NCBI GenBank assembly: GCA_032433765.1
Contig: JAVIAB010000160.1
Coordinates: 13,172,358 to 13,236,357 of the forward strand
DNA length: 64,000 nucleotides
Source of the DNA: Megaustenia siamemsis
Lineage: Eukaryota > Mollusca > Gastropoda > Stylommatophora > Ariophantidae
Direction: 5' to 3'
Both the position numbers and the translations under genes were made by a program. Below are positions 48,512 through 59,060 of the stretch, one piece after another. Position 1 is the first letter of the stretch. The number at the start of each line of letters is the position of its first letter. Below the pieces are notes generated by a model. It saw only the letters and a program-made list of their open reading frames with translations. It was not told the DNA's origin and ran no database searches.

Positions 48512-48840
48512 ATATGATTGTGTGATTTTCTGTGGTAATAGGATCGGTATAGTGTTTGCTACTAGGACGTATAGTGGATAATAATATCGACATCAGCAGA
48601 TTGCTGTAACGGAGGAGATTTTTTTTTTTAGGAAGAAAGGCTCTGGAAGTCGTTGGAGTTGAGTCTTCCTTCCTTCCTCCTCTCCTGCCCGCCTGCCTTC
48701 ACCTCACCTTACCTGATTTCACTTCACTTCACTCCACTCCACTCCTATCATACCTCCTTTTCCAACCAATTATTTTGTTTCTTCACTTTAGACGCCAATC
48801 GTAGCATTGTCAAACAACGCACAGGCCAGTCCAAGTTTTA

Positions 48841-49607
48841 TAGTCCGTTCAGAAATTCATAACCACACTTGAATTAGCTTTACGTGATAACCGTTTGTTA
48901 TTTTGCTTTCAACTTTTGCATGTAATCTTATAATATTGATGTCGTTATAGAAATATTTTTTGCTCTGAGAAATTTGATCTAGTTTAAAAGTTTTCTTCTT
49001 TAGGCTATATTAAATTCACCCTGTTCGAATTTGACACCATTTTAGGATATATACATTAATTTGGTGCGGTCGTTCATGTAAAATAGTTTGGCTATTGCAG
49101 AAACACTAAGTTCAGGAAATCCCGTGCACAAAACTGAATTGTTATTGAACGACATGACGCACCACGGCCTGGGCATTAATTACCGAAGGGAAGGCGTATC
49201 TTTATTAATTTTGTGAAGACTCAGTAGACAATTTGTTGACTTTAAATACCAACATTTATATCTAAATTACAATGAGTTTGAAATGCAAATTTATAACTAT
49301 GCAAAAGGTTACTGTTTTACTATATCAGCACTTCCTTAGGGAATTCAAGATGGGACAAAGTACCTACTGCATCAAATACAAAAGAGCAAATTAGGACATG
49401 GCTTGCGAATGAAAATGTCAAATTTGACGACACATATTTAAAACCCGAATTGTTACAACTTGTGAAGAATACGAATAAGAAAAAGGTGTACCATGTTGAC
49501 AAAATCATTGAGAAATACGGCCACACTAATTGTAACCAATTGAATTCATGTTTGCAAATACACATAACGAACAACACCCACAATTAAGCACTATGTAGAT
49601 ACGCTTC
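48841..49607 (+). mobile_element. Internally deleted relative of the adjacent transposon
   Basis: It begins with the same end as the complete element (TA then TAGTCCGTTCAGA) and shares its subterminal region (ATGTCG.TATA.AAATATTTTT). About 49345-49590 on the plus strand reads a transposase remnant: VPTASNTKEQIRTWLANENV, FDDTYLKPELLQLVKNTN and VDKIIEKYGH. This matches residues about 280-335 of the intact transposase with many substitutions. The first two thirds of the gene are absent and no right terminal repeat is visible before the next element begins. Confidence 0.75.
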
Positions 49608-49609
49608 TA

Positions 49610-49638
49610 TAGTCCGTTCAGATTCGTTTGCCTAGACA
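49610..49638 (+). repeat. Left terminal inverted repeat
   Basis: TAGTCCGTTCAGATTCGTTT, then GCCTAGACA. It differs from the reverse complement of the right end at only a few positions. Confidence 0.85.
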
Positions 49639-49996
49639 TTAATTTATTTTTTTCAAAAACTTATTGTTCATTTGCATTGATCTTTTGAAGTTAGGTTTAG
49701 AATACTAATGTCGCTATAAAAATATTTTTTTATCAAAGAAATGTGATCCAGTTTCAAAGATGCCTTATTTAACCTATATTAAGAAAAAGTTAATCGATAT
49801 TATAAACACCGGCGGGATTATGTAGATGCTTACATCTCACAGCTGATTCTTTAACATATAGGCATGACCTTCACGGCTGAATGCGCACCGTCCTAAAATA
49901 GTTATGTTTCCACTATAAATTTTTATAAAGAAATGTTACATATGAAATTTCCCGTTTAGCACAAAATGACATTTTAGCCGAAACCGGAAATTATGT

Positions 49997-50004
49997 GACG
50001 TCAA
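49997..50004. promoter_or_regulatory. CRE/ATF-type palindrome upstream of the transposase
   Basis: TGACGTCA lies about 110 bp before the transposase start codon. An exact 8-bp match can occur by chance, so a promoter role is only a suggestion. Confidence 0.2.
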
Positions 50005-50111
50005 AATCACGGCCGTAGACTCGAGTTCGAGTCATAATTCAGAGGCAAATCTCAATATTTACAGAAAGGAGGCGGCACTATCCATATTATCTTCTGCAAG
50101 TCTATGTGAGA

Positions 50112-51389
50112 ATGAATATAAAGGCAAAATATTTTACTGAGCATAACATTGCTATAAAGATTTATCAATACTTCTGCAGAGAGCGTAAAAAGGGACATCT
50201 TTATTGTTCTTTATCAAACCCTGAGAAGAGAACAATGCATATTTTAGGTTTGTGTAAACGTTCATTTGATCGAATAGTTAAAGGAAGCGGATATTTATTT
50301 CCAACAAATGCAAGAAAGCAAGGAAGGAAAGAAACGTTAGACAGTTTTGATAAGGACCTAGTAAAAAGAGAAATCTGTCGAATGTTTGATATAAACGAAG
50401 AAGTGACACTTAGAAAGTTGAAGCTTTGGCTGAAAACTAACAACGACATTGAAATATCAAAAACTTCATTATGGAAAATATTAAGAAGTGCAGGCTTCAC
50501 CTTTAGAAAGTATGCTGGTGGAAAAAACATTATTTGTGAGAAGCCACATCTAGTAGCTCTTAGAAGCAAGTATTTACGTGAAGTGAAGGAAATGCGCGAA
50601 AATGATTATGATATTGTTTATTTAGATGAAACTTGGATCAACGCTCATCATACAAATGAAAAGGAATGGCAGTTAGCAGATGGAAGTATTAAAAGATCAG
50701 TACCAAGCAGTAAAGGGCAACGTTTGATAGTTGCACATGCAGGTAGCAGACATAATGGGTTGTTGCAGAATGCTCATCTCGTTTTCATTTCAAAATCCAA
50801 AGACAATAGAGACTACCACTCCGAAATGAATGGGCACATATTTAAAGACTGGATCGAGAAAAGTATCCTTCCAATATTAGATCGACCTTCTTGTCTGATA
50901 ATGGACAATGCTTCATACCATAACGTAGTTAACGTAGAAGATAGAATCCCAACATCATCAAGTACAAAAGATGCAATCAAAACGTGGCTCATAAAAGAAC
51001 ACATACAAGTTAACGACAGCTACTTGAAACCCGAATTGCTTAGCCTTGTAAAACAGACACAACGTACAAAGATATTTAAAATAGACAAGTTAATTCAAGA
51101 ACATGGCCATAGATGTTTGAGACTACCTCCATATCATGCACACTTAAATCCTATAGAACTAGTTTGGGCAAAAGTTAAAGGACACGTAGCATATACAAAT
51201 AAAACTTTCAAATTATGCGATGTTGAGACACTTACAAATCAGGCTCTATCAAATATAAATAAAGACTACTGGGTAAAATGTGAGGATCATGTGTTACGAC
51301 AAGAAGAGGAATATTGGAAAAAGGATGGTTTGTTGTTTGTTCAGCCGAAAGCAGTAATCGACCTATTTGACTCGTCTGATTCTGAATGA
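50112..51389 (+). CDS. DDE transposase of the IS630/Tc1/mariner superfamily, long D-E spacing
   Basis: It cuts and pastes the surrounding transposon by binding the terminal repeats and cleaving DNA with a DDE metal site. The frame has no stop from at least 50106. The GTG at 50106 is not a likely animal start, so I choose the ATG at 50112 (425 residues). Residues 40-135 form the helix-turn-helix DNA-binding part (EVTLRKLKLWLK, ISKTSLWKILRSAGFTFRK). In ATG numbering the catalytic residues are D172 (VYLDETW), D265 (IMDNASYH) and E349 (LNPIELVW). There are 83 residues between the second D and E, far more than the 34 of Tc1. The insert holds a charged helical segment (KTWLIKEHI, LKPELLSLVK). The tail is acidic (DLFDSSDSE). 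A long spacing of about 82 has been described for the Sailor group, which I recall but cannot check. All key residues are intact. Confidence 0.9.
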   Translation: MNIKAKYFTEHNIAIKIYQYFCRERKKGHLYCSLSNPEKRTMHILGLCKRSFDRIVKGSGYLFPTNARKQGRKETLDSFDKDLVKREICRMFDINEEVTLRKLKLWLKTNNDIEISKTSLWKILRSAGFTFRKYAGGKNIICEKPHLVALRSKYLREVKEMRENDYDIVYLDETWINAHHTNEKEWQLADGSIKRSVPSSKGQRLIVAHAGSRHNGLLQNAHLVFISKSKDNRDYHSEMNGHIFKDWIEKSILPILDRPSCLIMDNASYHNVVNVEDRIPTSSSTKDAIKTWLIKEHIQVNDSYLKPELLSLVKQTQRTKIFKIDKLIQEHGHRCLRLPPYHAHLNPIELVWAKVKGHVAYTNKTFKLCDVETLTNQALSNINKDYWVKCEDHVLRQEEEYWKKDGLLFVQPKAVIDLFDSSDSE

Positions 51390-51509
51390 TCATTACTCTG
51401 ATTAAGTCTACAGATAAATAGTTTGATTTGCAAAATTTCCTAGTTGATTTGTTAAACAGTTTATTGTTCAAGACCACCCAAGCAATCAAAAATATGTTAT
51501 AAGCAAACC

Positions 51510-51720
51510 AACAACCATTACTTTGAATGGAAGCCTGCTTGAGTCAGTACAGAAGTTCAGCTATCTTGGATCCACTATTACAGCCACACTTTCCTTAGAT
51601 GAGGAACTAAATGTACGTATTTGAAAGGCAGCGACAACATTTGGGAAACTCACACCAAGAGCATGGAACTATATCAAATTGACTCTACGAACAAAAGTTC
51701 TATATACATGTATAATTTAA
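51510..51720 (+). mobile_element. LINE fragment inside the transposon (LINE-K)
   Basis: The plus strand reads ESVQKFSYLGSTITATLSLD, EELNVRI, a stop, then KAATTFGKLTPRAWN and KLTLRTKVLYT. This is the post-RT connector of an endonuclease/RT LINE. It lies between the transposase stop and the right terminal repeat. Confidence 0.7.
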
Positions 51721-51973
51721 AATTTGTATACTTGCCACCCAGTAAAATTTTATGGACACGCCTATGGGTCATCGTTGCACTAGATTACTGTAAAACATTT
51801 TGATTAGGGTCAAATAATAGTTACATGGCAAAGATCAAAGGAATTCGCCGCTTTAAGAAACCGTTATAGCTAGACATCGAGTAACACATATGTTCTCGTG
51901 ACATGGACATTTTAACACTGTATGCCAAAAATCATGTGAAATCATCAAGAACTTTTTGAATTATAAATCATAA

Positions 51974-52002
51974 CATCTCGGCAAACGATTCTGAACGGAC
52001 TA
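51974..52002 (-). repeat. Right terminal inverted repeat
   Basis: It ends in CGATTCTGAACGGACTA, followed by TA. It is the inverted counterpart of 49610-49638. Confidence 0.85.
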
Positions 52003-52004
52003 TA

Positions 52005-52689
52005 GTAATGTCATCAAGTAGCTTGTCCTGTAAAGGCATTGTCCATGACCCTTGGCCGTCGTTGTTTATTGTATGACGGACATCTCTGCATTCATCTTAC
52101 TAGTGTCTGTCACATCCATCGGAGGTTTTTAATTCTCAAGTTGTTGAAATGTCGTCTCATAGATCTATGAGCTTTATGCCCAGTTTGACTCACTCATCTA
52201 ATTTTTCTTTGGAGTTTGTAGTTTTCCTATCGTTGCTTACATTTCTCTAACACCGAGGATGAATATGATGACTATCTTGTTTCGTTAAGACTGTAGGTAT
52301 TATTATTTATTTGTATCAAGTTCAAGAAGATCAAGATCCTCTTTCTTATCGATTATGATATCTGGGATATTATTTTCAAAGTATTAGATTTTTAACTTTG
52401 TTATAAATTAGTGCCGTAACCGTAGAGTCTCTCGTACAAACGGCGCCAGCTCCAACCTCCTAGTAGCTTAGTACGCGCTCTTTAGAGAGTTTTGGTCTGT
52501 GTTTAGTGGAATTGTCAAGTTGATCTAATTATACTTCAACTTCTTCTTTCCCATTTAGGACGTTGTAACATGGCTGATTACATTAATTTTGGGATGAGTA
52601 ATTTTTGTTGTTTTGTCATTGCCATTCAGTGATAATGAGGCAGTTTTCTAACGGAGAATAATGCTATTGACGTAGTTATGCAAACAATT
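52005..52689. other. Unassigned sequence
   Basis: About 690 bases with no recognised gene. It may contain decayed 5' parts of LINE-L. Confidence 0.35.
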
Positions 52690-53310
52690 AACATTGACAT
52701 TCTACACAAAATTACAGATGTGACCTACCTAGGCAGCAAAATGTACAGAGTTGGAGACATAACATTAGAAATCATGTCTCGCATCGCACTAGAATCAAAT
52801 ACTTTCAACAAACTGAGAACATCTGGAGATGCAAAGTTCTCAGTAAACGAATAAAACTTAAAATGTTCAACTCTTGTGTGGTACCAGTGCTAACATTTGG
52901 ATGTGAAAGTTGGATATCCACCAAGACTTTAGGTACGAAACGAAATGCCTTTGAAAAGCAAATGTTTTCGTAGAATCTCAAATATAAGCTGGAAAGAATG
53001 CATTTAAATGAACAGATAAGAGGCGAATCAAAACAAGAATACGTGTCGAGCTTTATAAGAAAAAGGCTTTTGAAATACATCACTCGTGTGATGAGAATGA
53101 ATAAAGAAACACTTCCCCGACAGTCATTCGTGTGAAAACCATCTTGTAAAAGTAAACAAGGTAGACCAAGAGAATCGCTAAGCAGAACAATAAATAATGA
53201 AGGTGCAATCATGGAACTAAGAAACAACCAAGAACTAGCAGCAAATCGTCAATCATGGAGAGCTATTAACTTGCGCTGTATTTGGCTCGGAGGAAATATT
53301 AATGAATGAA
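52690..53310 (+). mobile_element. LINE-D family copy on the plus strand (LINE-L)
   Basis: Across frames it reads VTYLGSKMYRVGD, FNKLRTSGDAKFSVNE, VVPVLTFGCESWISTKTLG, FRRISNISWK and CRRIW-like terminal blocks. FSVNE, TFGCESW and STKTL correspond to those of LINE-D at 17512-17303. The copy is fragmented by several stops and frame changes. It lacks the RT core, and its 3' end lies just before a C-run at 53334-53346. Confidence 0.75.
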
Positions 53311-53739
53311 ATACAAAAAAGTTTAACAATAGCACCCCCCCCCCCCTTCTTATTCCCCCTTCCCAGCAGTTTTTACAGCAGTTTCCGCATTTTTAACCAT
53401 GTCTAAGCTTTGTCATGTCGTTACCTCTTTACTTATAAAAAAAAAATAATTTTCTGACACGGATGCAGCACGTAATAATATAGAGAAAATAATTTAGTCC
53501 TGCTAATGAGTGTTTTTGCTGTCTAATTTAAACACTTCAAACACATGTGGTGCAACACGTTGTAGGGTTACTAATACCCACCGGCATATATTTCTGAAAC
53601 TATTACGATATGTTACTGGAGCTACAACGATCTGCCATGTTAGCATCTGTTTCGCTAACATAATAGCCTGTATAGCAAAATGAAATGTTAGGGTAGCTGG
53701 TATTAATGTTGCGTTAGATTAAATAAGATGATGTGAAAG

Positions 53740-54530
53740 AAAAATGAAGCTTTAGAAATGAGAATTTGTGAAATCATTGCGTGATGAGTGGAGAAGAAAA
53801 ACAAGTAATGACGTTTTAAAAGAGCTGAAAATTAAGAAAGAAATGTTACCATTCGAGCGAAGAATACAAACAATTGGAAGTATGAGACATAACAATGGAC
53901 ATAATGTTAGGAAAGAGTGAAAGGAAATATAAGATATAACAGTTGACTTCAAATCAAGAATGAGTGATAGGAAATATAAGACATAACAGTTGACTTCAAA
54001 TCAAGAATGAGGGATAGGAAATATAAGACATAACAGTTGACTTCAAATCAAGAATGAGTGATAAGAAATATTAGGCATAACAGTTGACTTCAAATCAAGA
54101 AAGAGTGATAGGAAGTATAAGACATAACAGTTGACTTCAAATCAAGAAAGAGTGATAGGAAATATTAGGCATAACAGTTGAGTTACAATCAAGAAAGAGT
54201 GACAGGATATGTTGGACATAACAATTGACTTAAAAGTCGAGAAACAGTGATTGGATGTATTAGACATAACAATTGACTTAAAGTCAAGAAATAACGCATT
54301 TTTTTCCCTGCCAAATAAATAAAATATTTGGACGTTGCAGTAGACATAACCTACTGAAAATCTTGAGGGAAGAGAAAACATTCGGCAAGAGAGATAGAGG
54401 GAGACAAAGAATATAGATAATTGATAACAGCAAGAGGTGGGCTAGGATTTAATTTACAGAGTGTAGCTTTCATGACCAGAGATGGTGAAATGGTACACCT
54501 CTGATGTGGAGATGACACACACACATGAAT
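53740..54530 (+). mobile_element. LINE 3' end split by a minisatellite (LINE-M)
   Basis: Before the array, about 53780-53880 reads SLRDEWRRKTSNDVLKELKI (compare LINE-E). After it, 54340-54480 reads RHNLLKILEGREKTFGKRDR and GRQR, then a degraded terminal block near 54478. Stops are frequent. A 47-bp minisatellite occupies the middle. Confidence 0.65.
53890..54295. repeat. 47-bp minisatellite inside LINE-M
   Basis: About eight units containing GAGTGATAGGAAATATAAGA, CATAACAGTTGACTTCAAAT and CAAGAAT. Units are moderately diverged, the later ones more so. Confidence 0.85.
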
Positions 54531-54759
54531 GGAAAGTTGACTGTATAGGCGGCATGGGTCAAGCTGTCGCTATGTTTGTTTAACACAGTCAAGACAGACT
54601 AGAAAAGCAAAGCGTACTGACCTTGCCGGCGTGTTTTATTTTAGATAATTTACTGTGTTAAGAAAACAATTCTCTAATAGGTGTGAGCATAATCTTTATT
54701 TAGACACATTCGGTTGTGATAATTATTTACTATTGAACTGTATTAATCCATTCTTTGAG

Positions 54760-55080
54760 TGTGTGTCCACACCGAAGGTTGGCTACCATGGAGCGCCATT
54801 TTACTTTGTTTCTTTTCGTGATAATGCACGTTGTCCTAGGTTCATTTGTCCACCTTTTGATGTTATCAGTCCACTTCAGTTTAGTCTTAATCTGCCCCTG
54901 TCTCGTCTACCTTGTATCTTCCATTCCAAGGTGACTTTTAGTAGGCATTGTGTCTCTTTACATGTCCAAACATCTTCAGTTGTCTTTTTCGAATTGTGTT
55001 ATTTTTTTTTATTATCAACTTGTTCAGAGCTCCCATATTTGTCTTAATTTTCTTCCACGCAATTTTCTCCATTTTGAACT
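54760..55080 (-). mobile_element. LINE 3' end, minus strand (LINE-N)
   Basis: Across frames the minus strand reads TIRKRQLKMFGHVKRHN, then KIQGRRDRGRLRLN, and ends in a WRSMVANLRCG-like block. It faces LINE-M with about 230 bp between their 3' ends. Confidence 0.65.
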
Positions 55081-56180
55081 GTACGCCAAGATCTCAATAA
55101 AGCAAATAGAGATATCAAATATCCGGAAACAAGGATCACAGAAGTTAGTCAAATTGGCATATCAATTGGCGGTGCAGTTGATTCCTCTCCTACAAGAAAA
55201 AAATAGTGCGTGTTTTACACGAAGCCCACTTTACGGTTTCTGTGCCAAACTGGTCACTTATAGACAAGTGAGAAGCGAAAATTGCACAGAAATGAGATGT
55301 TTGAGAGAAGCAGGGTAAGCGACCAGGTGAAATCACAAGAGAAAGCGTGAAGAAGAGGGTTAAACATGACTTAGATAGAGAGACAAGAAATTCAATGATA
55401 CAGTCCTAGTGGAGAGAACGTGGTGTGGTTAAATACCGTACAATGGGTGTACAAGATGAGGAGTCTGAGGCAGACTTAGAATAGGATGAAGAAACATGAT
55501 CACGGAGCATCGAATGACATTGAGGTTATCACAAGAGCGGGAGGAATGGAATTTTCTATTTCTTTCCGTGATAAACTGGGTATTAGAGGAAGTGAAAAAT
55601 AGAAGACATGAGACATGTTACCCGTGACATGGTTGCTGAAAGCGTCGTCACGAAACACTGGAAGGTAGCTGAAACTTTCGGTCTGAATTGGGAACAAATC
55701 AGTTGCGTCAGGTGCGCTGAGTATATTTGTCATTGATTTCTGGTCTTCTCAAATCTGTCGACGACCGTAACTTTTAGGAGAGATCTAGGTCGCGTCTTGA
55801 GATCAGTTTATCATCATCAATCATCTTTATCATCAATCATCTTTATCATCAATCATCTTTATCATCAATCATCAGCATGACGTGTTGTATATTCTGTTAT
55901 GAATGGATCATCACTTAATGTCACAACCATCTGTGTGATCTGAGCATTTCATCACTTCTTTGACCAGCCAACCACGTTATCATTCTCTTAACCAATCTTT
56001 CAACTTTCCTGTCCCCCCTTCTATGTTTCCTCTATCATCCCATTGTCACCAGGTTTTTTCTAGCCTCAATTTCGAGCTTCAATACATTCCCTAATTTTTG
56101 TCACCTCCTTTCATTTCAATTTTCTGTTATCTTTACATTTAATCTTCATGTAATTTTTCTCTCTCTGCGCTCGCCAGCTT
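55081..56180. other. Unassigned sequence with a small 16-bp repeat
   Basis: No recognised gene. Four copies of a 16-bp unit (TCATCAATCATCTTTA) lie at 55805-55872. A 122-codon frame reaching 55318 has no recognisable domain. Confidence 0.4.
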
Positions 56181-56448
56181 TCACCTCTGATGAATTCCCT
56201 AGAGACTAGGAACTGAATTTTGCGTGTTAATCCGTTTTTCCCTGGCAGCTGAATGCACAGGGTTACTCGCCTCACAGGCAGATAACTTCGTCTTCAGAGG
56301 TTCTCATATTTTTTTCCCACCGTTGAGTAATTGACGTTTAATGCCTGCTGATGCCAGGGGTGGTTCCCTCAAGAGAGAAATCACAAATAAAAGTCCCAAC
56401 TGGTACAGCCAGGATTTGAACTCTAAATCTCTCTGTCTCGAGACTAAC

Positions 56449-56450
<2 letters not shown>
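56180..56450 (-). mobile_element. tRNA-derived SINE-like element (family 3)
   Basis: On the minus strand from about 56450, GGTTAGTCTCGAGACAGAG is followed by the B-box-like GAGTTCAAATCCTGG, then a body with a TTCTCTCTTGAGGGAACCAC stretch. The proposed A box is weak. A CT tract at 56452-56496 precedes it. Confidence 0.45.

Positions 56451-56451
<1 letters not shown>

Positions 56452-56496
<45 letters not shown>
56452..56496. repeat. (CT)n microsatellite
   Basis: About 22 CT units, ending in C-rich DNA. Confidence 0.95.
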
Positions 56497-56497
<1 letters not shown>

Positions 56498-56524
56498 CTC
56501 CCCCCAAGTCATATACTTTAAAAA

Positions 56525-56605
56525 TAGATACGCAATCATGATTTGAACTCACAACCTCTTTTTGTTTCTAGACTGGTGTCTTGCCACCCCTCCCCAGTTA
56601 TGTAG
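56525..56605 (-). mobile_element. tRNA-like head fragment
   Basis: On the minus strand, a GGGTGGCAAGACACCAG segment and the B-box-like TGAGTTCAAATCATG stand at tRNA-like spacing. It could be a second SINE head or a decayed tRNA pseudogene. Confidence 0.4.
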
Positions 56606-57671
56606 TTTAAAATACGATACCTAGGTTATTTGTGTTTTTCTCTTTTTAGGTAATTCTTCGTTAAAAAAAACAGACTTCTCGATTGTTTAGAGAAACGGTT
56701 CTGTGTTTGCCAATGATAAAGACTGGTCGTATTTGTGTAAAGTTTTATTTATTTTCCTTCCTTACATCGGTCACGTGATCTCAGCACCATAACCGTAAAC
56801 ATCTTTTCTCAGAATTTGGATGTTGTTTTTAAAACGAGAAAAATGATAGCAGCAGAACAATTTCGTTGGAGAACCGAAGTGATGAAGGTAATTTGATCAA
56901 ATAAAGATGGCCGGTTGGAAGGCGTTTATTGAATTAGGAAGGCGTGGATGTGCTTATGGAATCAATGAGGCATGGTCATGTTTATAACAGGAAGGGATCA
57001 CTGGGCTGTGTTTATGGGATTTATGCTTTGTGTTATTAATTGCATTTTTTGGGGGTGGTGGGTGGGGAGAGGTGGGTATGAAATGAAGTAGTAGGCATAA
57101 CTTGAAACAAAGTGAATGGTGATAATTTAGTTTATCGAATTCAGGAGCTTTCTTAAAGTTGTGTTAAAAATAGTTGTGGGGATATGTTTATGCATCTGAG
57201 GGGTATGGTCATGGTTATTTGAAGGCCCCGGTATCACTGCAAACAAATTGAAATCCATAATTGCTCAAACGCCCGTGCCTGTGGAATCATCTGAATTAAT
57301 ATCTCATCGAATATCCAAACAAAGAAAGGCAGTTGCAGTCCCCATCGTAGCAAACACAGCACACGTCAAAAGACATAAGGCGTATTATAGTACCGACAGT
57401 GAACGCTTATGAACTGTCATTCGTCATACGATATCACCACTCCTCGTAAGAAATCTGAATATATATATAGAAACACCATTCGAATGAAACGCACAGCTCA
57501 CAATGTGCACAGAGTACTACTCTGTAGCTCCGGCAGCAAGCCGGACTTGTAGTATGAGGAAACTGCAAGAAGGAACTCTTTTCAGACAGTGCGTCAGCGG
57601 CTCCCTGTCGCCTATCCACCATATTGACTGGAAGTCAGCTGAGGGCTAATTGATATTGAGCTTATGACCGT
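56606..57671. other. Unassigned sequence
   Basis: About 1.07 kb, including a G-rich stretch at 57049-57076. No recognised gene. Confidence 0.4.
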
Positions 57672-57952
57672 TTTAAAAGTAAAGGTTCCCCTCCCTAGGT
57701 GTGTGGGGAATATGATATTTAGTGGCCATATTTTCTTATGACAACGGCACATTTTGGTTGATGTGGTCAGTATCACGCCAGGTCGCCTTTACTTCCTATA
57801 CAAATTTATGGTATCCATTATTAGAGGCTGGGTGAACCCCGGTGACTTGTCAGTCTGAAACATAAATCCGCCACTTTTGGGGATCGACCACGAACCTTTC
57901 TAATCATTAAACGAGCACACTAACCTCTCAACCACCGAGGCTCCATGGCCAT
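57672..57952 (-). mobile_element. tRNA-derived SINE, family 1, copy 4 (diverged)
   Basis: On the minus strand the head (GGAGCCTCGGTGGTTGAGAG, A-box-like) is near 57945. It is followed by the GGTTCACCCAGCCTCTAATA region, a GTAAAGGCGACCTGGCGTGA stretch and an end in CTTTACTTTT. It is clearly related to the other copies but older. Confidence 0.65.
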
Positions 57953-58469
57953 TTTTGGGATTATTTATTTAATGAAAGTGGTACGCTTGTAAATAGGAGG
58001 GGAAAAAACCCACAAAAAACTAGATATTGACAGAACACTGTTATATTAGAAAGGGACTACAGTAGTTACTTAATTATCTAGGGTCGACTCGTCTTTCCCC
58101 TCTTCACAACTGCACCATCACAGAGTTATCTGGATCAATCAAATATTTGGTTTCCCATTCTTCAGCGTGCTTGAAATAAAATATTTTACCAAGCGTGACT
58201 CTTTTCCGGTCGACCCAATAACTCAAAGTTGTCAGCGCTGTATCGACTGATGTATCGACACTGTTTGTGTTTAGTGTGTGACGTGCTGAGTACATTGGTA
58301 CTAGGATTGTTACCCTGTGATTGTACTTCAACTGTGAGATTTATTCAGTTTTGCTGCTTTATGTCAATGTCCACTTGTTTATGTGTAAACTCCTGTTCAT
58401 TTTTCTTTTTAGCTCTGTAGACTGGAGACCGATGGAAGTGGCAGGACAAAATCACTAACGTAGAATTGT
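57953..58469. other. Unassigned sequence
   Basis: About 520 bases with no recognised gene. Confidence 0.4.
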
Positions 58470-58765
58470 GAAAATGTACCAGTCAAAACCAGTGGATAAA
58501 GATATACAGCGAAGACGATGGCGCTGGATAGGACACACACTGCGGAAGCCAACTGAGAGTATTACCAACAGGCCCTTTTTTGGAATCCCCAGGGGAAAAG
58601 ACAAAGAGGAAGACCAAAGAATTCTTGGAGAAGACAGATAGAAGCAGAGATGAAGATAATGGGAAAGACATGGAATGATCTTAAAAGAATGACAACAAAC
58701 AGAACGACTTGGACAGTGTTTGTTGAGGACCTATGCTCCACAGGGAGCTAAAAAAAAAGGTAGAA
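58470..58765 (+). mobile_element. LINE-C 3' end, copy 3
   Basis: The longest LINE-C tail here. The plus strand reads RRRWRWIGHTLRKPTESITN, then after a frame change GKRQRGRPKNSWRRQIEAEM, GKTWNDLKRM and VFVEDLCSTG before the stop. The frame change lies at the TTTTTT run near 58575. A poly-A tract follows at 58797-58817. Confidence 0.75.
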
Positions 58766-58954
58766 GTAGAAGAAGACTGGAGACCGTCTTTTCCACTTAA
58801 AAAAAAAAAAAAAAAAAATGAAACACTGACCTTTAAATGTGCCTTTGATTCTCCGGAACCTTGCTTCCTCAGCTGCTTATTTGTGATATTTTAGTTGTCT
58901 TCCTGTCGTTTACCCGATGACTACTAAATAAATTGATGTCCTCTTCATCATCCG

Positions 58955-59060
58955 TCCTTAGAAGGACGATAAGCGGGCGTAGATAAGTTGTGTTGTAGTT
59001 TACAGTAGAATTGTGATATTTGCGTCCGTCGGTCCAACACATCCGACTTCAATATTTTTT
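58955..59060 (-). mobile_element. SINE family 2 tail fragment
   Basis: The plus strand TTTACAGTAGAATTGTGATA, TTTGCGTCCGTCGGTCCAAC and ACATCCG matches the tail of the SINE at 32950-33005. The head is missing. Confidence 0.5.

Larger units (their letters stand above)
49610..52002 (+). mobile_element. IS630/Tc1/mariner-superfamily transposon, apparently complete
   Basis: A 2.39-kb element bounded by terminal inverted repeats of about 28 bp (TAGTCCGTTCAGATTCGTTT on the left, TAGTCCGTTCAGAATCGTTT from the right end) with TA on both outer sides (49608-49609 and 52003-52004), the target duplication typical of this superfamily. It carries a single intact transposase gene on the plus strand (50112-51389). 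The 500-bp 5' noncoding part and a 600-bp 3' noncoding part flank it. A LINE fragment sits in the 3' part (51510-51720). Together these suggest a recently active or activatable element. Confidence 0.85.

Noticed and set aside
50201..50569. Minus-strand frame opposite the transposase
   Set aside because: It is the antisense shadow of the intact transposase.
56185..56220. Second hammerhead motif
   Set aside because: CTGATGA and a good stem are present, but the GAAAC box is replaced by CTGAAT.
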